Shown: in pieces, positions 54,044-63,821 of the stretch
How positions within the stretch are numbered: the stretch's first letter is position 1
How the letters are laid out: each line of letters opens with the position of its first letter
From: Methylobacter tundripaludum
GTDB lineage: Bacteria > Pseudomonadota > Gammaproteobacteria > Methylococcales > Methylomonadaceae
Direction of reading: 5' to 3'
NCBI RefSeq assembly: GCF_002934365.1
Contig: NZ_PTIY01000006.1
Location: forward strand, 124,001 to 188,000
Length of the DNA: 64,000 nucleotides
The notes under the pieces: generated by a model
Told to the model about the DNA's origin: nothing
Seen by the model: only the letters and a program-made list of their open reading frames with translations
Databases searched by the model: none
Position numbers and translations under genes: made by a program

Positions 54044-54543
54044 CTACATTGCTGTTCTTCTTTAATGTACCAGCATAAATATTAATTACAAACTCTGAAC
54101 CCATTTAGATTCATCGTTTTTCTCATGCCAAGTCAAACGCCTCATGGACGAGCAGGCTGAGTTTAAGCGAACCGGGAAGCGGCGAATCGTATTTCATCTT
54201 GCGCTATAGCATTTCAATACGGTTTAAATATGAACTATTCGAGGTGGAACTTCGATTGGAAAACGGCCGATGCGGCACGAAAATCCGCTCGATAAACCTT
54301 CTACTGTGGAGCCAAGTTTCTCGCGTTGCTGATGGCGCTCATGTGATTTTTGAGCCAATCAGTCAACCGCCGTTTATGCCGGGCCATTACCGGCATGCTG
54401 AAAACATAGGAGGAATCGGGGTGTAAATCGCCATTGCGTTTCCCGAACATTACCCTGATGTAATGCCGGTAATATTGGAGAACTACCGCACTAACAACTC
54501 GGCAGAAAAGTGATTGTATTTGTTGCGGGCATTCACCTGCGAA
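54044..54543. other. intergenic region without recognised gene
   Basis: About 500 bases lie between the SRPBCC promoter side and the flagellin terminator. Short dyads such as GCCGGGCCATTACCGGC (near 54378) and ACATTACCCTGATGTAAT (near 54446) occur. A 75-codon open frame at 54199-54426 has no ribosome-binding site or recognisable content. Eroded mobile-element sequence is possible but nothing identifies it. Confidence 0.4.
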
Positions 54544-54588
54544 ACAGGCTGGTTTTAGTAGCGCTAAACATGACTAAAACCAGCCTGT
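54544..54588 (-). terminator. long hairpin after the flagellin gene
   Basis: ACAGGCTGGTTTTAGT and ACTAAAACCAGCCTGT make a perfect 16-base stem with a 13-base loop, 8 bases beyond the flagellin stop. There is only a short T run on the minus strand, so it may also stabilise the mRNA. Confidence 0.8.
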
Positions 54589-54596
54589 GAACTTGA

Positions 54597-56732
54597 TTAG
54601 CGTAACAGAGCCATCACGCCTTGGCTGGATTGGTTTGCCTGAGCCAGCATCGCGGTGCCTGCCTGTTGCAGGATCTGGGTGCGGCTTAATTCCGCCGTTT
54701 CCGATGCAAAGTCAGTGTCTTGAATACGGCTGCGGGACGCAGTCATATTCTCAGACGAAACCTGCAAATTTGAAATCACCGAAGTGAAACGGTTTTGTAT
54801 CGCCCCCATAGAGGCACGTTTGGCGACAACTGTGTTGATCGCCGCGTCAATCGCCTTGATTGCCGCAGTAGCGCCCGACGCGGTACTGACATCCAGTCCG
54901 CCGCCGACCACGACATCGTCGTTGTTTTGGGCAACTAAGCCAAACTTCTTCAAACCGGTGCCGCCTGCCGGGATAAGAAGCCCAAGGTCATCGGGAAGGC
55001 CGTTCCCATCGATCCTGATTGAACCGCCGTTGGACGAGGCTAAGTCAATATGTCCGCGTATGCCGACAAACTGGGCGGAGGCAATGGTGGTGGTTAGTGC
55101 GCCGGTAGCGCTTTCGGAGACTGCGGTGAAAACACCGCCACCCGTTGCGCCTGCGCCGTTATCGTCGGCAACGATAATATCGACGCCTGAATCCGATTTC
55201 AGCAGCAACTTGCCGGTAACGGCATCTGCGGAGGCCTTGACGCCTGCGATGCCCGCGGCATTGATTTTGGTTACCACATCCGCTAAAGACACATCGGTTG
55301 CCGCAAGCGAAACGACCGTGCCGTTAATGGAAAACTTGTTAGTTGCCCCCAAGGTCGATCCGGCTACTGTGACATAGGCTGAGGTTGAGGCTGTCGCGGT
55401 GACGTTGGTTTGGCTGCCGATCGCGTTGATCGCGGCGGCTTTATCCGCGGCGCTGCCGGTTGCGGTGGCCCCAACCTGTACGCCGTTGATTTTTACCACA
55501 TCGGTCGAGGTCGTTGCCGGGTCGTAAACGCCGGCGCCGGTGGTGACGACGCTATTGAGATCTGCCGTGGCTGCCGCTGCCGTAGCGAAAGAGGCCGTGA
55601 TTTGTCCATCCCCGGTCACACTGCCGTTGCCAGTCCCCATATTTAATCCAAACGCAGTGAGCGCACTCGGATCGTAGGTAGCCAAAGTGCCGATTTTTAT
55701 ATCCGCGCCGTTGCCGCTGGTCAATCCAAGAAAGCCAGTATAGGTTCCCGCCGACAAACCGGTGTTGGCGGTGACGCCGCTAATCGCTATTGCCGCGCCG
55801 TTCTGGTTGCTCAATATCAGGTTGCCGTCCTTGCCGATGGTCGCGTCGACACCGCCGACCTGCCGGTTGATATTATCCGCCAATTGCGACAGAGAAACGG
55901 CGGTGTCTATGGTAACAGAAGTACCGAGGGTGCCGGCAGCCGAGTCCACAGTGATGACTAAGCCGGTAACCGCGTGGGCGGCGTCCACTGAGGCGCGGGT
56001 GCCGGTGACCTTGTTAAAGGCATCCGCGGTCACGCCTGATGTTGAGGACGTGTTGTTAATCGCCGTTTCCATACCCGCTATGTTGGTGGAATTTGAGCCT
56101 CCAGCTACGCCTCCCACAGATACGCCGTTAAGAGTCATCTGGCCAACCCCAGTCGCCGCTATCGTATTTCCAACCCGTCCTGAGTAGGTCTGCCCGGCCG
56201 CCACGGAACTGTTCAGCGCCAATGTTTTGGTGTCGGTCTGGCCGATGGTGAAGGAAATGCCTTGGCCTGCGTAGGCGCCGACCTGAATGTTGCGGCTTTG
56301 ATTTGCGCCGGCTCCGGAAAACAGCTTGACGCCGTTGAAATCGGTGGTGGCGGAAATCCGGTCGATTTCATCGTAAAGCGATTTGACTTCGTTTTGGATA
56401 GACGAACGGTCGGTGTCGCTGTTGGAATCGTTGGCGGACTGTACGGCCAACTCACGCATCCGTTGCAGGATGGTGCTCATTTCGCCCAAACCACCTTCAG
56501 CCACCTGGGCGATGGAGATACCGTCGTTGGCGTTACGCACGGCCTGATTGAGGCCTTTGATCTGCGCCGACATACGTTCGACAATCGACAGACCGGCCGA
56601 GTCATCTTTCGCGCTGTTGATACGCAGGCCGGAGGACAAGCGCTGCATCGCCTGCATACCGGCGGCTTGCGATTTATTTAAATTACGTTGCGCAGTCAGC
56701 GCACCCATATTGGTATTAATATATTGGGCCAT
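54597..56732 (-). CDS. fliC: flagellin, large type
   Basis: This is the filament subunit of the flagellum. The conserved ends are clear: residues 1-140 (INTNMGALTAQRNLNKSQ, RLSSGLRINSAKDDSAGLSI, ELAVQSANDSNSDTDR) and the last 80 (QNRFTSVISNLQVSSENMTAS, SRIQDTDFASETAELSR, QSSQGVMALLR). The 711-residue length exceeds the usual 280-500, owing to a Thr/Ser/Ala/Gly-rich central domain of about 490 residues with flagellin hook-IN-like repeats (DGNLILSNQNGAAIAIS). It is probably surface exposed and possibly glycosylated. No chaperone or cap gene lies beside it. A perfect sigma-28 promoter lies upstream. Confidence 0.96.
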   Translation of the reverse strand: MAQYINTNMGALTAQRNLNKSQAAGMQAMQRLSSGLRINSAKDDSAGLSIVERMSAQIKGLNQAVRNANDGISIAQVAEGGLGEMSTILQRMRELAVQSANDSNSDTDRSSIQNEVKSLYDEIDRISATTDFNGVKLFSGAGANQSRNIQVGAYAGQGISFTIGQTDTKTLALNSSVAAGQTYSGRVGNTIAATGVGQMTLNGVSVGGVAGGSNSTNIAGMETAINNTSSTSGVTADAFNKVTGTRASVDAAHAVTGLVITVDSAAGTLGTSVTIDTAVSLSQLADNINRQVGGVDATIGKDGNLILSNQNGAAIAISGVTANTGLSAGTYTGFLGLTSGNGADIKIGTLATYDPSALTAFGLNMGTGNGSVTGDGQITASFATAAAATADLNSVVTTGAGVYDPATTSTDVVKINGVQVGATATGSAADKAAAINAIGSQTNVTATASTSAYVTVAGSTLGATNKFSINGTVVSLAATDVSLADVVTKINAAGIAGVKASADAVTGKLLLKSDSGVDIIVADDNGAGATGGGVFTAVSESATGALTTTIASAQFVGIRGHIDLASSNGGSIRIDGNGLPDDLGLLIPAGGTGLKKFGLVAQNNDDVVVGGGLDVSTASGATAAIKAIDAAINTVVAKRASMGAIQNRFTSVISNLQVSSENMTASRSRIQDTDFASETAELSRTQILQQAGTAMLAQANQSSQGVMALLR

Positions 56733-56772
56733 GGTGCTTCTCTCAAGTAGAAGTTAATACAATCTTAAGTTC

Positions 56773-56799
56773 TTATCGGCGCAGCTTTAAGAAACTTTA
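56773..56799 (-). promoter_or_regulatory. sigma-28 (FliA) promoter of the flagellin gene
   Basis: On the minus strand TAAAGTTT, 11 bases and GCCGATAA match the enterobacterial FliA consensus at every position. It is 41 bases upstream of the flagellin ATG. Confidence 0.92.
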
Positions 56800-57032
56800 A
56801 TAACCATTAATGATTACCGGTAGATTCAGAACACAGAGCTATAAAATCGAGACTGTATCATAATGATTTTAATACGCTTATCTGCTTCCACTTTTTAAGC
56901 ACAAATAATACCAATTATTTATTTTTATAATTTTACATAAGGTTACTTTAAGCCTGACATTTGTGCGGCTTGCTTCACGGCATTTTGTCATTTTCTTGGC
57001 GCTACCGAATAAACCGCTTCCATCTAATCAAG

Positions 57033-59921
57033 TCATGCCGTCCCTGCCTCTATTTCCTGACCGCTAACCTCGCGTAGCCGTGCAATCGATTCGAGCACCC
57101 TGTTTTGCGCATCCGCAAAGCCGGCTAATATTTCAGGTTCATATTGCGCTGGCTTCTTAAGCGTTTGTTCCAACATTTCTACGCCGGTTTTCAATTCCGG
57201 CATCGCAAGATTGGCCGCCACGCCTTTCATGGCGTGAAGCATGCTCAAAGCCGAATCGACATCGCCTGCCTGCAACAAAGCATCTAACCGAATCTCGGCA
57301 TCGCTATAGCTCTGATAGAATTTCAATAACAAGTCACGGAACAGTCTTTCATTGCCCACAACATTTTTTAATCCTTGCAGCATATCGATACCGGGTAAAC
57401 AGTCCGGCAGTAACGCCACGTTTTGTTCGGCCGCCTTCGCCAAACAGGAACCCTGCGTTGCCCTTAATTCCGGTTTGATAACATCGATCAGGCTTGCCAG
57501 TAATTCATCAACATCTATAGGCTTGGTCACATACCCGTCCATCCCTACATGCAGACACCTCTCTCGAGCGTCGCTGACGGCATGAGCCGTCATCGCAATA
57601 ATCGGCAAATCGTCAAACTGCGCTTCGGAACGGATGATTCGGGTTGCCTCATAGCCGTCCATAACCGGCATTTGCAGATCCATCAATACGGCGTCAAAAT
57701 GGTTTTCCCGTATTTTTTGTACGGCGTCATGGCCGTCCGCCGCAATGGTGACATCGAAACCTTCCTGCTCCAGCGTTTCTTTCGCCACCTGCTGATTAAT
57801 ATGATTGTCTTCTACCAGCAGTAACTTTGCGCCTTTAATCCCATCAGGAATTTCGTTTCCCGCCCCGGCGCAGCGGTCTTGCGAAACAGGATTTTGATCA
57901 AACGCATCGACAACCGCATTGAACAGCGCAGACGGATGCACCGGTTTGATCAGAAAACCGTCTGGATTAAATTCGGTTGATCGCTGCTCAATGTCTTCCG
58001 CGCCATGCGCGGCAATCATGATAATGTGGGGAATGCGGGGAATGTTAAGGTTACTTTTAATATGATGCGTCAGCGAAATACCATCCATTCCAGGTAGATC
58101 CCAATCCATTAACACCAGCTGATAAGGGTCTTCAGCAGAGGCGTTTTCCAACAGTTGAATAGCCTGCTCGGCTGTCTCGGCCTGGGTCACTTGAAAGAAA
58201 AAGGTTTCCAAATACAGACACAAGACATTCCTTGACGCCTCGTCGCCATCCACCACCAATGCCTTTACGCCGCGAAAAGCATCGCGCGATGCCGCTCGTT
58301 TTTGATCCGCCTCCTGGAGTTGCCCAAAGACGGCGGTAAACGTAAACGTGCTGCCCATCCCTATTTCACTGCTTACATTGATGGCGCCGTTCATCATCTC
58401 CACCATCCGCTTGCAAATCGCCAAGCCTAAGCCTGTTCCGCCGTATTTACGGGTGGTCGATTTATCGGCCTGGTTAAAGGACTGAAATAATCCGCCTATT
58501 TGTTCTTCCGTCAGGCCTATGCCGGTATCTTTAACAAAAAACTCCAGCATAATTTGATCCGGTTTTTTCAGTTGTTCACCGCCTTCCGCTAACGCAATTT
58601 CAACAACGATCTCGCCGTAATTGGAAAACTTTACCGCATTATTGACTAAATTAAGCAATATCTGGCCCAGTCTTAGCGGATCGCCCACCAAATCCAAAGG
58701 CACGTCGCCTCCGGTAATAAAATGCATCTGCAGGCCTTTTTCTTCCACCTTGTCCGTCATTAAACTGGAAAGATCACTCAGCACGTCATGCAAATTAAAC
58801 GCAATAGCTTCCAGCTCCAGTTTCCCGGCTTCGATTTTGGAAAAATCCAAAATATCGTTAATAATCCCGAGCAATCCGCGCGAAGAAACCTGAACTTTAG
58901 TCAGATAATCCCGCTGTTTTGCAGTCAGATCGGTCTGTAACGCTAACCGGGTCATACCGATGATCGCATTCATCGGGGTTCGAATCTCGTGACTCATCAC
59001 CGAAAGAAATTCCGACTTGCTTTTATTGGCGGCAACCGCCTGGTCTCGCGCTTCGGCCAATTCGGATGTGCGGTTTATTACTTTTTGCTCTAAGGTCCGG
59101 CTGTAGTCTTCAAGCTTATCGTAAGAAATTTTCAAGTTCCTGGCCATTTGCGCAAACGCTAACGTTAGCGCGCCAATTTCCCCATCCTGACGGATTTTTT
59201 TAACATGGTCCCCGACCGAAAAATTACCTTGCGCTAATTCATCCGCCAACCGGGTTAAGTGCATCAGAGGCCGGGACAATCGCTCAGATACAAACAATAC
59301 GACACACGCGCCAATCAGGATAAAAATAGCTGTGGTTATTAATAGCCTCGTTATCATTGCGCGGATTTGACGGGTGCTCTCCTCTCTGGAATTAACAATC
59401 TCCTGATTAAGCAACTCCAAAGAAAAGCCCAGCCGGAGCACCCCCCAAGGCTTTGCACTCACTCGAATCGGCATGATAAATTCCATAAAGGACTTACCGT
59501 TGCTGACATACTCATTAACCGTTGCGGTTATTTGGCCTGCCGCAAACACATCCTCTTTTTCGGATAAAACGTCCATTTCCAATTGCGGCTTTAGCGTATG
59601 GATATAGGCTCTCCCGGAGGATTGCATCAATATGATGTAATGAAGCGCCTTATTTTCCCGCACCGCGTTTCTTAACTGATCGGCAACCAGCGAAAGGTTT
59701 ACGGATGCGATGCCGTTCTCGACTTGACCCGATAGATTATCGGACAGAATCCGCCCTCTATCGATTAACCTGCCTTTCATCAGTACAATGCGCTTTTCCA
59801 ATTCCTTTTCAAACACATCTTTTTGAAACTCGATCTGAACAAAGGTCAACATCGTCAACAAAGCGATAATCAACCCAACCATCGTAACGAGAAGTTTTCT
59901 AAAAATACTTCGTTTAACCAT
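57033..59921 (-). CDS. BarA-like hybrid sensor histidine kinase
   Basis: The 962-residue inner membrane protein has an N-terminal membrane helix, a periplasmic sensor region of about 145 residues, a second helix ([19 protein letters not shown]) and a HAMP segment. The kinase core follows, with phosphoacceptor His in [16 protein letters not shown], then NLVNNAVKF and [13 protein letters not shown]. Two receiver domains come next ([11 protein letters not shown] and [11 protein letters not shown], both with the Asp), and the C-terminal HPt domain has [14 protein letters not shown]. This is the phosphorelay order of BarA/RpfC-like kinases, with an extra receiver. The partner regulator is not in the window. 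TTG 59936 is an alternative start. Confidence 0.92.
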   Translation of the reverse strand: MVKRSIFRKLLVTMVGLIIALLTMLTFVQIEFQKDVFEKELEKRIVLMKGRLIDRGRILSDNLSGQVENGIASVNLSLVADQLRNAVRENKALHYIILMQSSGRAYIHTLKPQLEMDVLSEKEDVFAAGQITATVNEYVSNGKSFMEFIMPIRVSAKPWGVLRLGFSLELLNQEIVNSREESTRQIRAMITRLLITTAIFILIGACVVLFVSERLSRPLMHLTRLADELAQGNFSVGDHVKKIRQDGEIGALTLAFAQMARNLKISYDKLEDYSRTLEQKVINRTSELAEARDQAVAANKSKSEFLSVMSHEIRTPMNAIIGMTRLALQTDLTAKQRDYLTKVQVSSRGLLGIINDILDFSKIEAGKLELEAIAFNLHDVLSDLSSLMTDKVEEKGLQMHFITGGDVPLDLVGDPLRLGQILLNLVNNAVKFSNYGEIVVEIALAEGGEQLKKPDQIMLEFFVKDTGIGLTEEQIGGLFQSFNQADKSTTRKYGGTGLGLAICKRMVEMMNGAINVSSEIGMGSTFTFTAVFGQLQEADQKRAASRDAFRGVKALVVDGDEASRNVLCLYLETFFFQVTQAETAEQAIQLLENASAEDPYQLVLMDWDLPGMDGISLTHHIKSNLNIPRIPHIIMIAAHGAEDIEQRSTEFNPDGFLIKPVHPSALFNAVVDAFDQNPVSQDRCAGAGNEIPDGIKGAKLLLVEDNHINQQVAKETLEQEGFDVTIAADGHDAVQKIRENHFDAVLMDLQMPVMDGYEATRIIRSEAQFDDLPIIAMTAHAVSDARERCLHVGMDGYVTKPIDVDELLASLIDVIKPELRATQGSCLAKAAEQNVALLPDCLPGIDMLQGLKNVVGNERLFRDLLLKFYQSYSDAEIRLDALLQAGDVDSALSMLHAMKGVAANLAMPELKTGVEMLEQTLKKPAQYEPEILAGFADAQNRVLESIARLREVSGQEIEAGTA

Positions 59922-60075
59922 CTTGTTTAAACTCAAAAGTGTTTTTGGGGAAATTTATTTTGCTTACTTGCCTTTACTGCTCTCGGCATTATAAATCTAA
60001 CTTTAACAGCAGCCTGATTAATTACACCGTTTCGGTTATTCTGTTAAAAACGGTGTTATCCATTCGTAAAGGATC

Positions 60076-60600
60076 ATGACAAAACCACTTTTATTCTGTT
60101 TCGAACCGGTTGCAGATTGCAACGCAGAGATATTGATTTTGGGCAGCATGCCGGGACAGGAGTCTTTGGCGGCAGGCCAATATTATGCAAACCGCCGCAA
60201 TGCTTTCTGGAAAATCATGGCCGAATTGCTTGAGTTTGATCCCGGCTGTTCGTATGAGGCCCGGCTACACGAACTGAAGACGGCCCGCATCGCGCTATGG
60301 GATGTACTGAAATCTTGTACACGAATCGGCAGTTTGGATGCAAGCATTGATAACAGCTCCATCACGGCGAATAACTTTCAGAGCTTCTTTGCTGCGCATA
60401 ACCGGATCCGTGCGGTCTTTTTCAACGGAGCAAAGGCGGAGTCAGCGTACCGGCAGTATGTTTTGCCTACCATCAGCAACGTTCCGCTCAGCTATATGCG
60501 TCTTCCATCGACCAGCCCGGCGCACGCCTCTCTGTCCTATGAACAAAAACTTCAGGCATGGCGGGCAGCGTTGAGCCCTGCCGAAATAAGCCTGTCCTGA
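60076..60600 (+). CDS. DNA-deoxyinosine/uracil glycosylase family protein
   Basis: The 174-residue protein belongs to the uracil-DNA glycosylase fold, hypoxanthine-DNA glycosylase type. The motif ILILGSMPGQESLAAGQYYANRRNAFWKIM near residue 20 is characteristic, followed by IALWDVLKSCTRIGSLDASI near 72 and FFNGAKAE near 118, with LPSTSPAHASL near 150. It would excise deaminated bases during repair. The last three codons and the stop (SLS-stop) are formed by the inverted repeat that starts at 60589, so the native C-terminus may have been altered. Confidence 0.85.
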   Translation: MTKPLLFCFEPVADCNAEILILGSMPGQESLAAGQYYANRRNAFWKIMAELLEFDPGCSYEARLHELKTARIALWDVLKSCTRIGSLDASIDNSSITANNFQSFFAAHNRIRAVFFNGAKAESAYRQYVLPTISNVPLSYMRLPSTSPAHASLSYEQKLQAWRAALSPAEISLS

Positions 60601-60665
60601 GCTCGTCGAAGTGGCCTGTCCTGAGTCCTTCGACCTCGCTCAGGAGAGCCTTGCCGAAGCGGCAG
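60588..60665. repeat. CCTGTCCTGAGC-type inverted repeat (family R3)
   Basis: AGCCTGTCCTGAGC followed by TCGTCGAAG, then a second GGCCTGTCCTGAG with TCCTTCGAC and the inverted CTCGCTCAGGAGAGCC with TTGCCGAAG, form overlapping dyads. This sequence type is a common dispersed element of many bacterial genomes. It fills the space after the glycosylase gene and overlaps its end. Confidence 0.8.
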
Positions 60666-60690
60666 CTAAAACTGGCGTTGCCGGCCTACG

Positions 60691-60921
60691 CTATTTCTTT
60701 TTGAAATAAAAAACCTGTTTATCGGATTCTTTTATCAAAAGAATAATTTGATGCCCGGTCTGGTCGGAATAAACGCCAAAATCCAGATGTGCGGCTGGAT
60801 CGGTTGCGATCACTTTGACTACTTCGCCGCTGGACATGCTCATCAAGGCTTTTTTCAGACGCAACAAGGGCAATGGACAGTTCAATCCGCTGGCATCTAG
60901 TTCCAGATTAAATTCGATCAT
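60691..60921 (-). CDS. TusA/SirA-family sulfur carrier protein
   Basis: The 76-residue protein has the signature LDASGLNCPLPLLRLKKAL at residues 7-25, with the persulfide-carrying Cys and CPxP motif. TusA-type proteins relay sulfur for tRNA thiolation and cofactor synthesis. The start at ATG 60921 is the family start; an ATG at 60939 is in frame. The hydrophobic IILLIKESDKQVFYFKKK tail is typical. It is divergent from cysG with a 76-base promoter gap. Confidence 0.9.
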   Translation of the reverse strand: MIEFNLELDASGLNCPLPLLRLKKALMSMSSGEVVKVIATDPAAHLDFGVYSDQTGHQIILLIKESDKQVFYFKKK

Positions 60922-60997
60922 GGTTTTAAGTTTTCTCAACTAAGTTCGGTGCGCTTATAATACCATCCTCTTTTAAATCCACGAATCATCACACACA

Positions 60998-62383
60998 ATG
61001 GATTATTTCCCGATATTTTTAAAACTTAAAGACCAGGCTTGCCTGGTTGTCGGCGCAGGCGAAATCGCCGCCCGAAAAATTGAATTATTGGCGCGAGCCG
61101 GTGCAAAAATCACGGTCATCGCCAGGGAGATAAGTCCTACGGTATCGAGCTTGCAGGCGTCTCATAACTTGACGCTGCTGCAACAATCCTTTTCTCCCGC
61201 CGATCTTGGCAACTTCAGGCTGGTGGTATCCGCGACGGATAACGGAGAAACCAATCGCCTGGTTGCCGAAACGGCGGCGGAACAAAACATCCCGGTTAAT
61301 GTAGTCGATAACCCCGAGCTTTGCAGCTTCATATTTCCGGCCATTATCGACCGCTCGCCGATTATTGCAGCGGTATCCTCCGGCGGCGCTACACCCGTAT
61401 TGGCCCGCTTGCTGAGGGCTAAAATAGAAACGGTGATTCCTCCCGCCTACGGCCGCCTGGCCGGTCTGGCAGATAAGTTCAGGGACCAGGTCAAGCAGCA
61501 TATCAAGCGGCCGGCACAACGCCGGATTTTCTGGGAAAACGTATTGCAGGGTTCTGTCGCCGAACTGATCTTCTCCGGCAAAGAACAGGAAGCCGAACAG
61601 CAATTGGAGCAAACCCTGCTTAAGCAAGAACAAGACACTACCCTCGGCGAAGTCTACCTGATTGGCGCAGGCCCCGGCGCACCGGACTTGTTGACTTTCC
61701 GCGCACTGCGATTGATGCAGCAGGCCGATGTGGTCGTTTACGACCGGCTGGTTTCGCCGGAAATTCTCGATTTGGCGCGCCGGGATGCAGAAAAGATTTA
61801 TGTCGGCAAACAGCGCCAATATCATGCACTGCCGCAGGAATCCATCAATACCCTGTTGGCTGATCTGGCTAAAGCGGGAAAGCGGGTGGTACGCTTAAAA
61901 GGCGGCGACCCGTTCATATTCGGCCGCGGCGGTGAAGAAATTGAAACCTTGATGCAGCAAGGCATTAATTTTCAGGTAGTCCCGGGCATCACTGCGGCTT
62001 CCGGATGTGCAACCTACGCCGGCATCCCGCTAACCCATCGGGACCATGCGCAATCCTGCACTTTCGTCACCGGACACCTAAAGAATAATTCCATCAACTT
62101 AAACTGGACGCAACTTGCGGCGCCCAATCAAACCATCGTCATCTATATGGGCTTGGTCGGCCTGGAAAAAATCTGCCAGTCCCTGATTGAACACGGAAGT
62201 TCCAAAGATTTACCTGTCGCCATTGTGCAACAAGGCACTACATCCAACCAGCGGGTGATTACCGGCACCTTGGAAACATTGCCGGGCAAGATTGCCGGTC
62301 AGGACATCAAGCCGCCCACTCTGATTATTATCGGCACGGTCGTAACGCTGCATGACAAACTAAGCTGGTTTCAGGCCGGCTAA
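60998..62383 (+). CDS. cysG: siroheme synthase (uroporphyrinogen methyltransferase/dehydrogenase/ferrochelatase)
   Basis: CysG converts uroporphyrinogen III to siroheme, the cofactor of sulfite and nitrite reductases. The 461-residue fusion has an N-terminal NAD-binding domain (CLVVGAGEIAARKIELLARAGA, FSPADLGNFRLVVSATD) with ferrochelatase activity. From about residue 215 comes the methyltransferase with VYLIGAGPGAPDLLTFRALR, VRLKGGDPFIFGRGGEE and VPGITAASGCATYAGIPLTHR. Both halves are complete. It fits the nitrate assimilation genes elsewhere in the window. Confidence 0.96.
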   Translation: MDYFPIFLKLKDQACLVVGAGEIAARKIELLARAGAKITVIAREISPTVSSLQASHNLTLLQQSFSPADLGNFRLVVSATDNGETNRLVAETAAEQNIPVNVVDNPELCSFIFPAIIDRSPIIAAVSSGGATPVLARLLRAKIETVIPPAYGRLAGLADKFRDQVKQHIKRPAQRRIFWENVLQGSVAELIFSGKEQEAEQQLEQTLLKQEQDTTLGEVYLIGAGPGAPDLLTFRALRLMQQADVVVYDRLVSPEILDLARRDAEKIYVGKQRQYHALPQESINTLLADLAKAGKRVVRLKGGDPFIFGRGGEEIETLMQQGINFQVVPGITAASGCATYAGIPLTHRDHAQSCTFVTGHLKNNSINLNWTQLAAPNQTIVIYMGLVGLEKICQSLIEHGSSKDLPVAIVQQGTTSNQRVITGTLETLPGKIAGQDIKPPTLIIIGTVVTLHDKLSWFQAG

Positions 62384-62497
62384 ACGGTTAAGCTGTCATT
62401 CATAAGCGCTGCTGATACTATTACTCGGAAAAATAAACAAAACAATTGAATTTTCCGGCTAAATTCCCTATCCTTTACGGGTTTAACTTTTAATCGG

Positions 62498-62523
62498 ACT
62501 GTTTTTTCTTCAAAAATAACAGT
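62498..62523 (+). promoter_or_regulatory. leader hairpin of the cytochrome c gene
   Basis: ACTGTT, TTTTCTTCAAAAAT and AACAGT form an imperfect stem-loop 14 bases before the AAGAGAGG ribosome-binding site. It parallels the hairpin in front of xoxF. Confidence 0.35.
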
Positions 62524-62549
62524 TCTTTTTACTACCAAGAGAGGTCATT

Positions 62550-62888
62550 ATGAAAAAATCATTAGCTACATTGGCAGGCATCGCTTTAATCACTTTAAGT
62601 GGACAAGTATTTGCCGACGAAGCCAGCGACATCGGCAAGAAAATTTATGAGCGCGCTTTCGGTCGCGGTTGCGGCACTTGCCACGACATCGCTTCAAACC
62701 CACAGTTAACTACTTTAATTAAAGGCGGCCAACTGGACAGAGCAAAATTCGAAAACGTTCTGAAAGAAGGTAAAGGCGGCATGCCGAAAGCTATCGCTGA
62801 AATCATGAAAAACCCAGCCGTTGTTAAAGCCGGATACGGCGAAGATCAAGCTGTTGACGCTTTGTACAAATATCTGGGCGGCAACTAA
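62550..62888 (+). CDS. small periplasmic c-type cytochrome
   Basis: The 112-residue precursor has a signal peptide cut near GQVFADEA, one heme site CGTCH at residues 41-45, and a likely axial Met in KGGMPKAI near residue 78. The mature size of about 90 residues fits a class I cytochrome c. Strong ribosome-binding site, highly biased codons and a very strong terminator indicate high expression. It could take electrons in the methanol-oxidation chain but is 55 kb from xoxF and not of the XoxG/MxaG length, so this is only a possibility. It is monocistronic. Confidence 0.9.
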   Translation: MKKSLATLAGIALITLSGQVFADEASDIGKKIYERAFGRGCGTCHDIASNPQLTTLIKGGQLDRAKFENVLKEGKGGMPKAIAEIMKNPAVVKAGYGEDQAVDALYKYLGGN

Positions 62889-62904
62889 CCTGGATCGGCG
62901 AACA

Positions 62905-62945
62905 CAAAAAAGCCGCCCCAGTCAGAGATCGGGGCGGCTTTTTTT
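62905..62945 (+). terminator. terminator of the cytochrome c gene
   Basis: AAAAAGCCGCCCC and GGGGCGGCTTTTT form a perfect GC-rich stem followed by seven or more Ts, 17 bases after the stop. Confidence 0.95.
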
Positions 62946-62983
62946 ATTCAAAAAACGGTATTGTTACACGCGCGACCAGGAAA

Positions 62984-63595
62984 CTAATCCTTACCCAAAT
63001 AACTTGTTTTGACTTCTTTATAAGGCAATCGGTTACGATTTTTAATCCAGATGCCCGCAACTGCCGCCAGCATCAACCCGCAAGAAGCAAGCGTCACATA
63101 GATCAGGCGTTTTAATTGGGACATTTCCTGCATTAACTGTTCATTAGAAATAGCCGTATTTGCTTTCTTAGCGGGCTCTGAATAAGTGCGGAGCACTTTA
63201 AGATCGTTTTTCAAGTCTTCTATCGTACCTATCGAACTGGAAACGGATCCCACCCGGAGACTTTCTTCCAATGCGTTTAATTTACTTTCGATTGAACCGC
63301 TGACCAGACCGACAAGCTGACCTTTCAGTGCGTTAACTTCCGCAGATACCACCGGATTCATCTCAGCCGCATAAGTCTCGGTGGCAGTGGCGTTTCTATA
63401 GCTATTAATAAAACTCTGGCTTGGGAACAATAAAAAACCGGCTATCAAAATGACAACCATCAAGGAACAGATTATCGTCAGCAACAATCTGTTAACTTTC
63501 ATTAATGCGTGATGCGAAGGTATTATTTGCAGAACGGCCGGAGCGTTGCCGTGCAACGCCTCCACGACTGAATTTGTCTTATCTGTATCGCTCAT
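62984..63595 (-). CDS. membrane protein of unknown function with coiled coil
   Basis: The 203-residue protein has a short cytoplasmic start, a membrane helix near residues 37-57 (LLLTIICSLMVVILIAGFLLF), a loop of about 110 residues with coiled-coil character (VSAEVNALKGQLVGLVSGSIESKLNALEESL), and a second helix near 165-185 (IYVTLASCGLMLAAVAGIWI). It ends with a basic tail. The loop would face the periplasm. I do not recognise the family. It lies between the cytochrome terminator and argG. Confidence 0.75.
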   Translation of the reverse strand: MSDTDKTNSVVEALHGNAPAVLQIIPSHHALMKVNRLLLTIICSLMVVILIAGFLLFPSQSFINSYRNATATETYAAEMNPVVSAEVNALKGQLVGLVSGSIESKLNALEESLRVGSVSSSIGTIEDLKNDLKVLRTYSEPAKKANTAISNEQLMQEMSQLKRLIYVTLASCGLMLAAVAGIWIKNRNRLPYKEVKTSYLGKD

Positions 63596-63783
63596 TAATT
63601 AACTTCCCCTCGAACCAGGAACCTACGGCGACCAACCATCCTGACCGAACAATTATTATTTTTCATAACAAACCATGTCGGTAGTAGTGCTACCTAACTC
63701 GCGATTATACAAGTTTAATGCTCAAGTCCTGCATATTATTTAAGTGTATGCCGCATATAAATCCGGCAAGACAGGTTTGATAA

Positions 63784-63814
63784 GGCAGCATAAAGTTTCT
63801 AACCCTATGCTGCC
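63784..63814 (-). terminator. hairpin after argG
   Basis: GGCAGCATA and TATGCTGCC form a 9-base stem with a 13-base loop, 8 bases beyond the argG stop on the minus strand. The T run is weak. Confidence 0.5.
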
Positions 63815-63821
63815 TATAGCA

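Noticed and set aside
54199-54426. A 75-codon open frame in the SRPBCC-flagellin gap
   Set aside because: It has no ribosome-binding site, promoter or recognisable content; it is listed only as part of an unassigned region.
62550-62888. The cytochrome as XoxG, the XoxF electron acceptor
   Set aside because: It is shorter than typical XoxG/MxaG and lies 55 kb from xoxF; kept as a generic class I cytochrome c.
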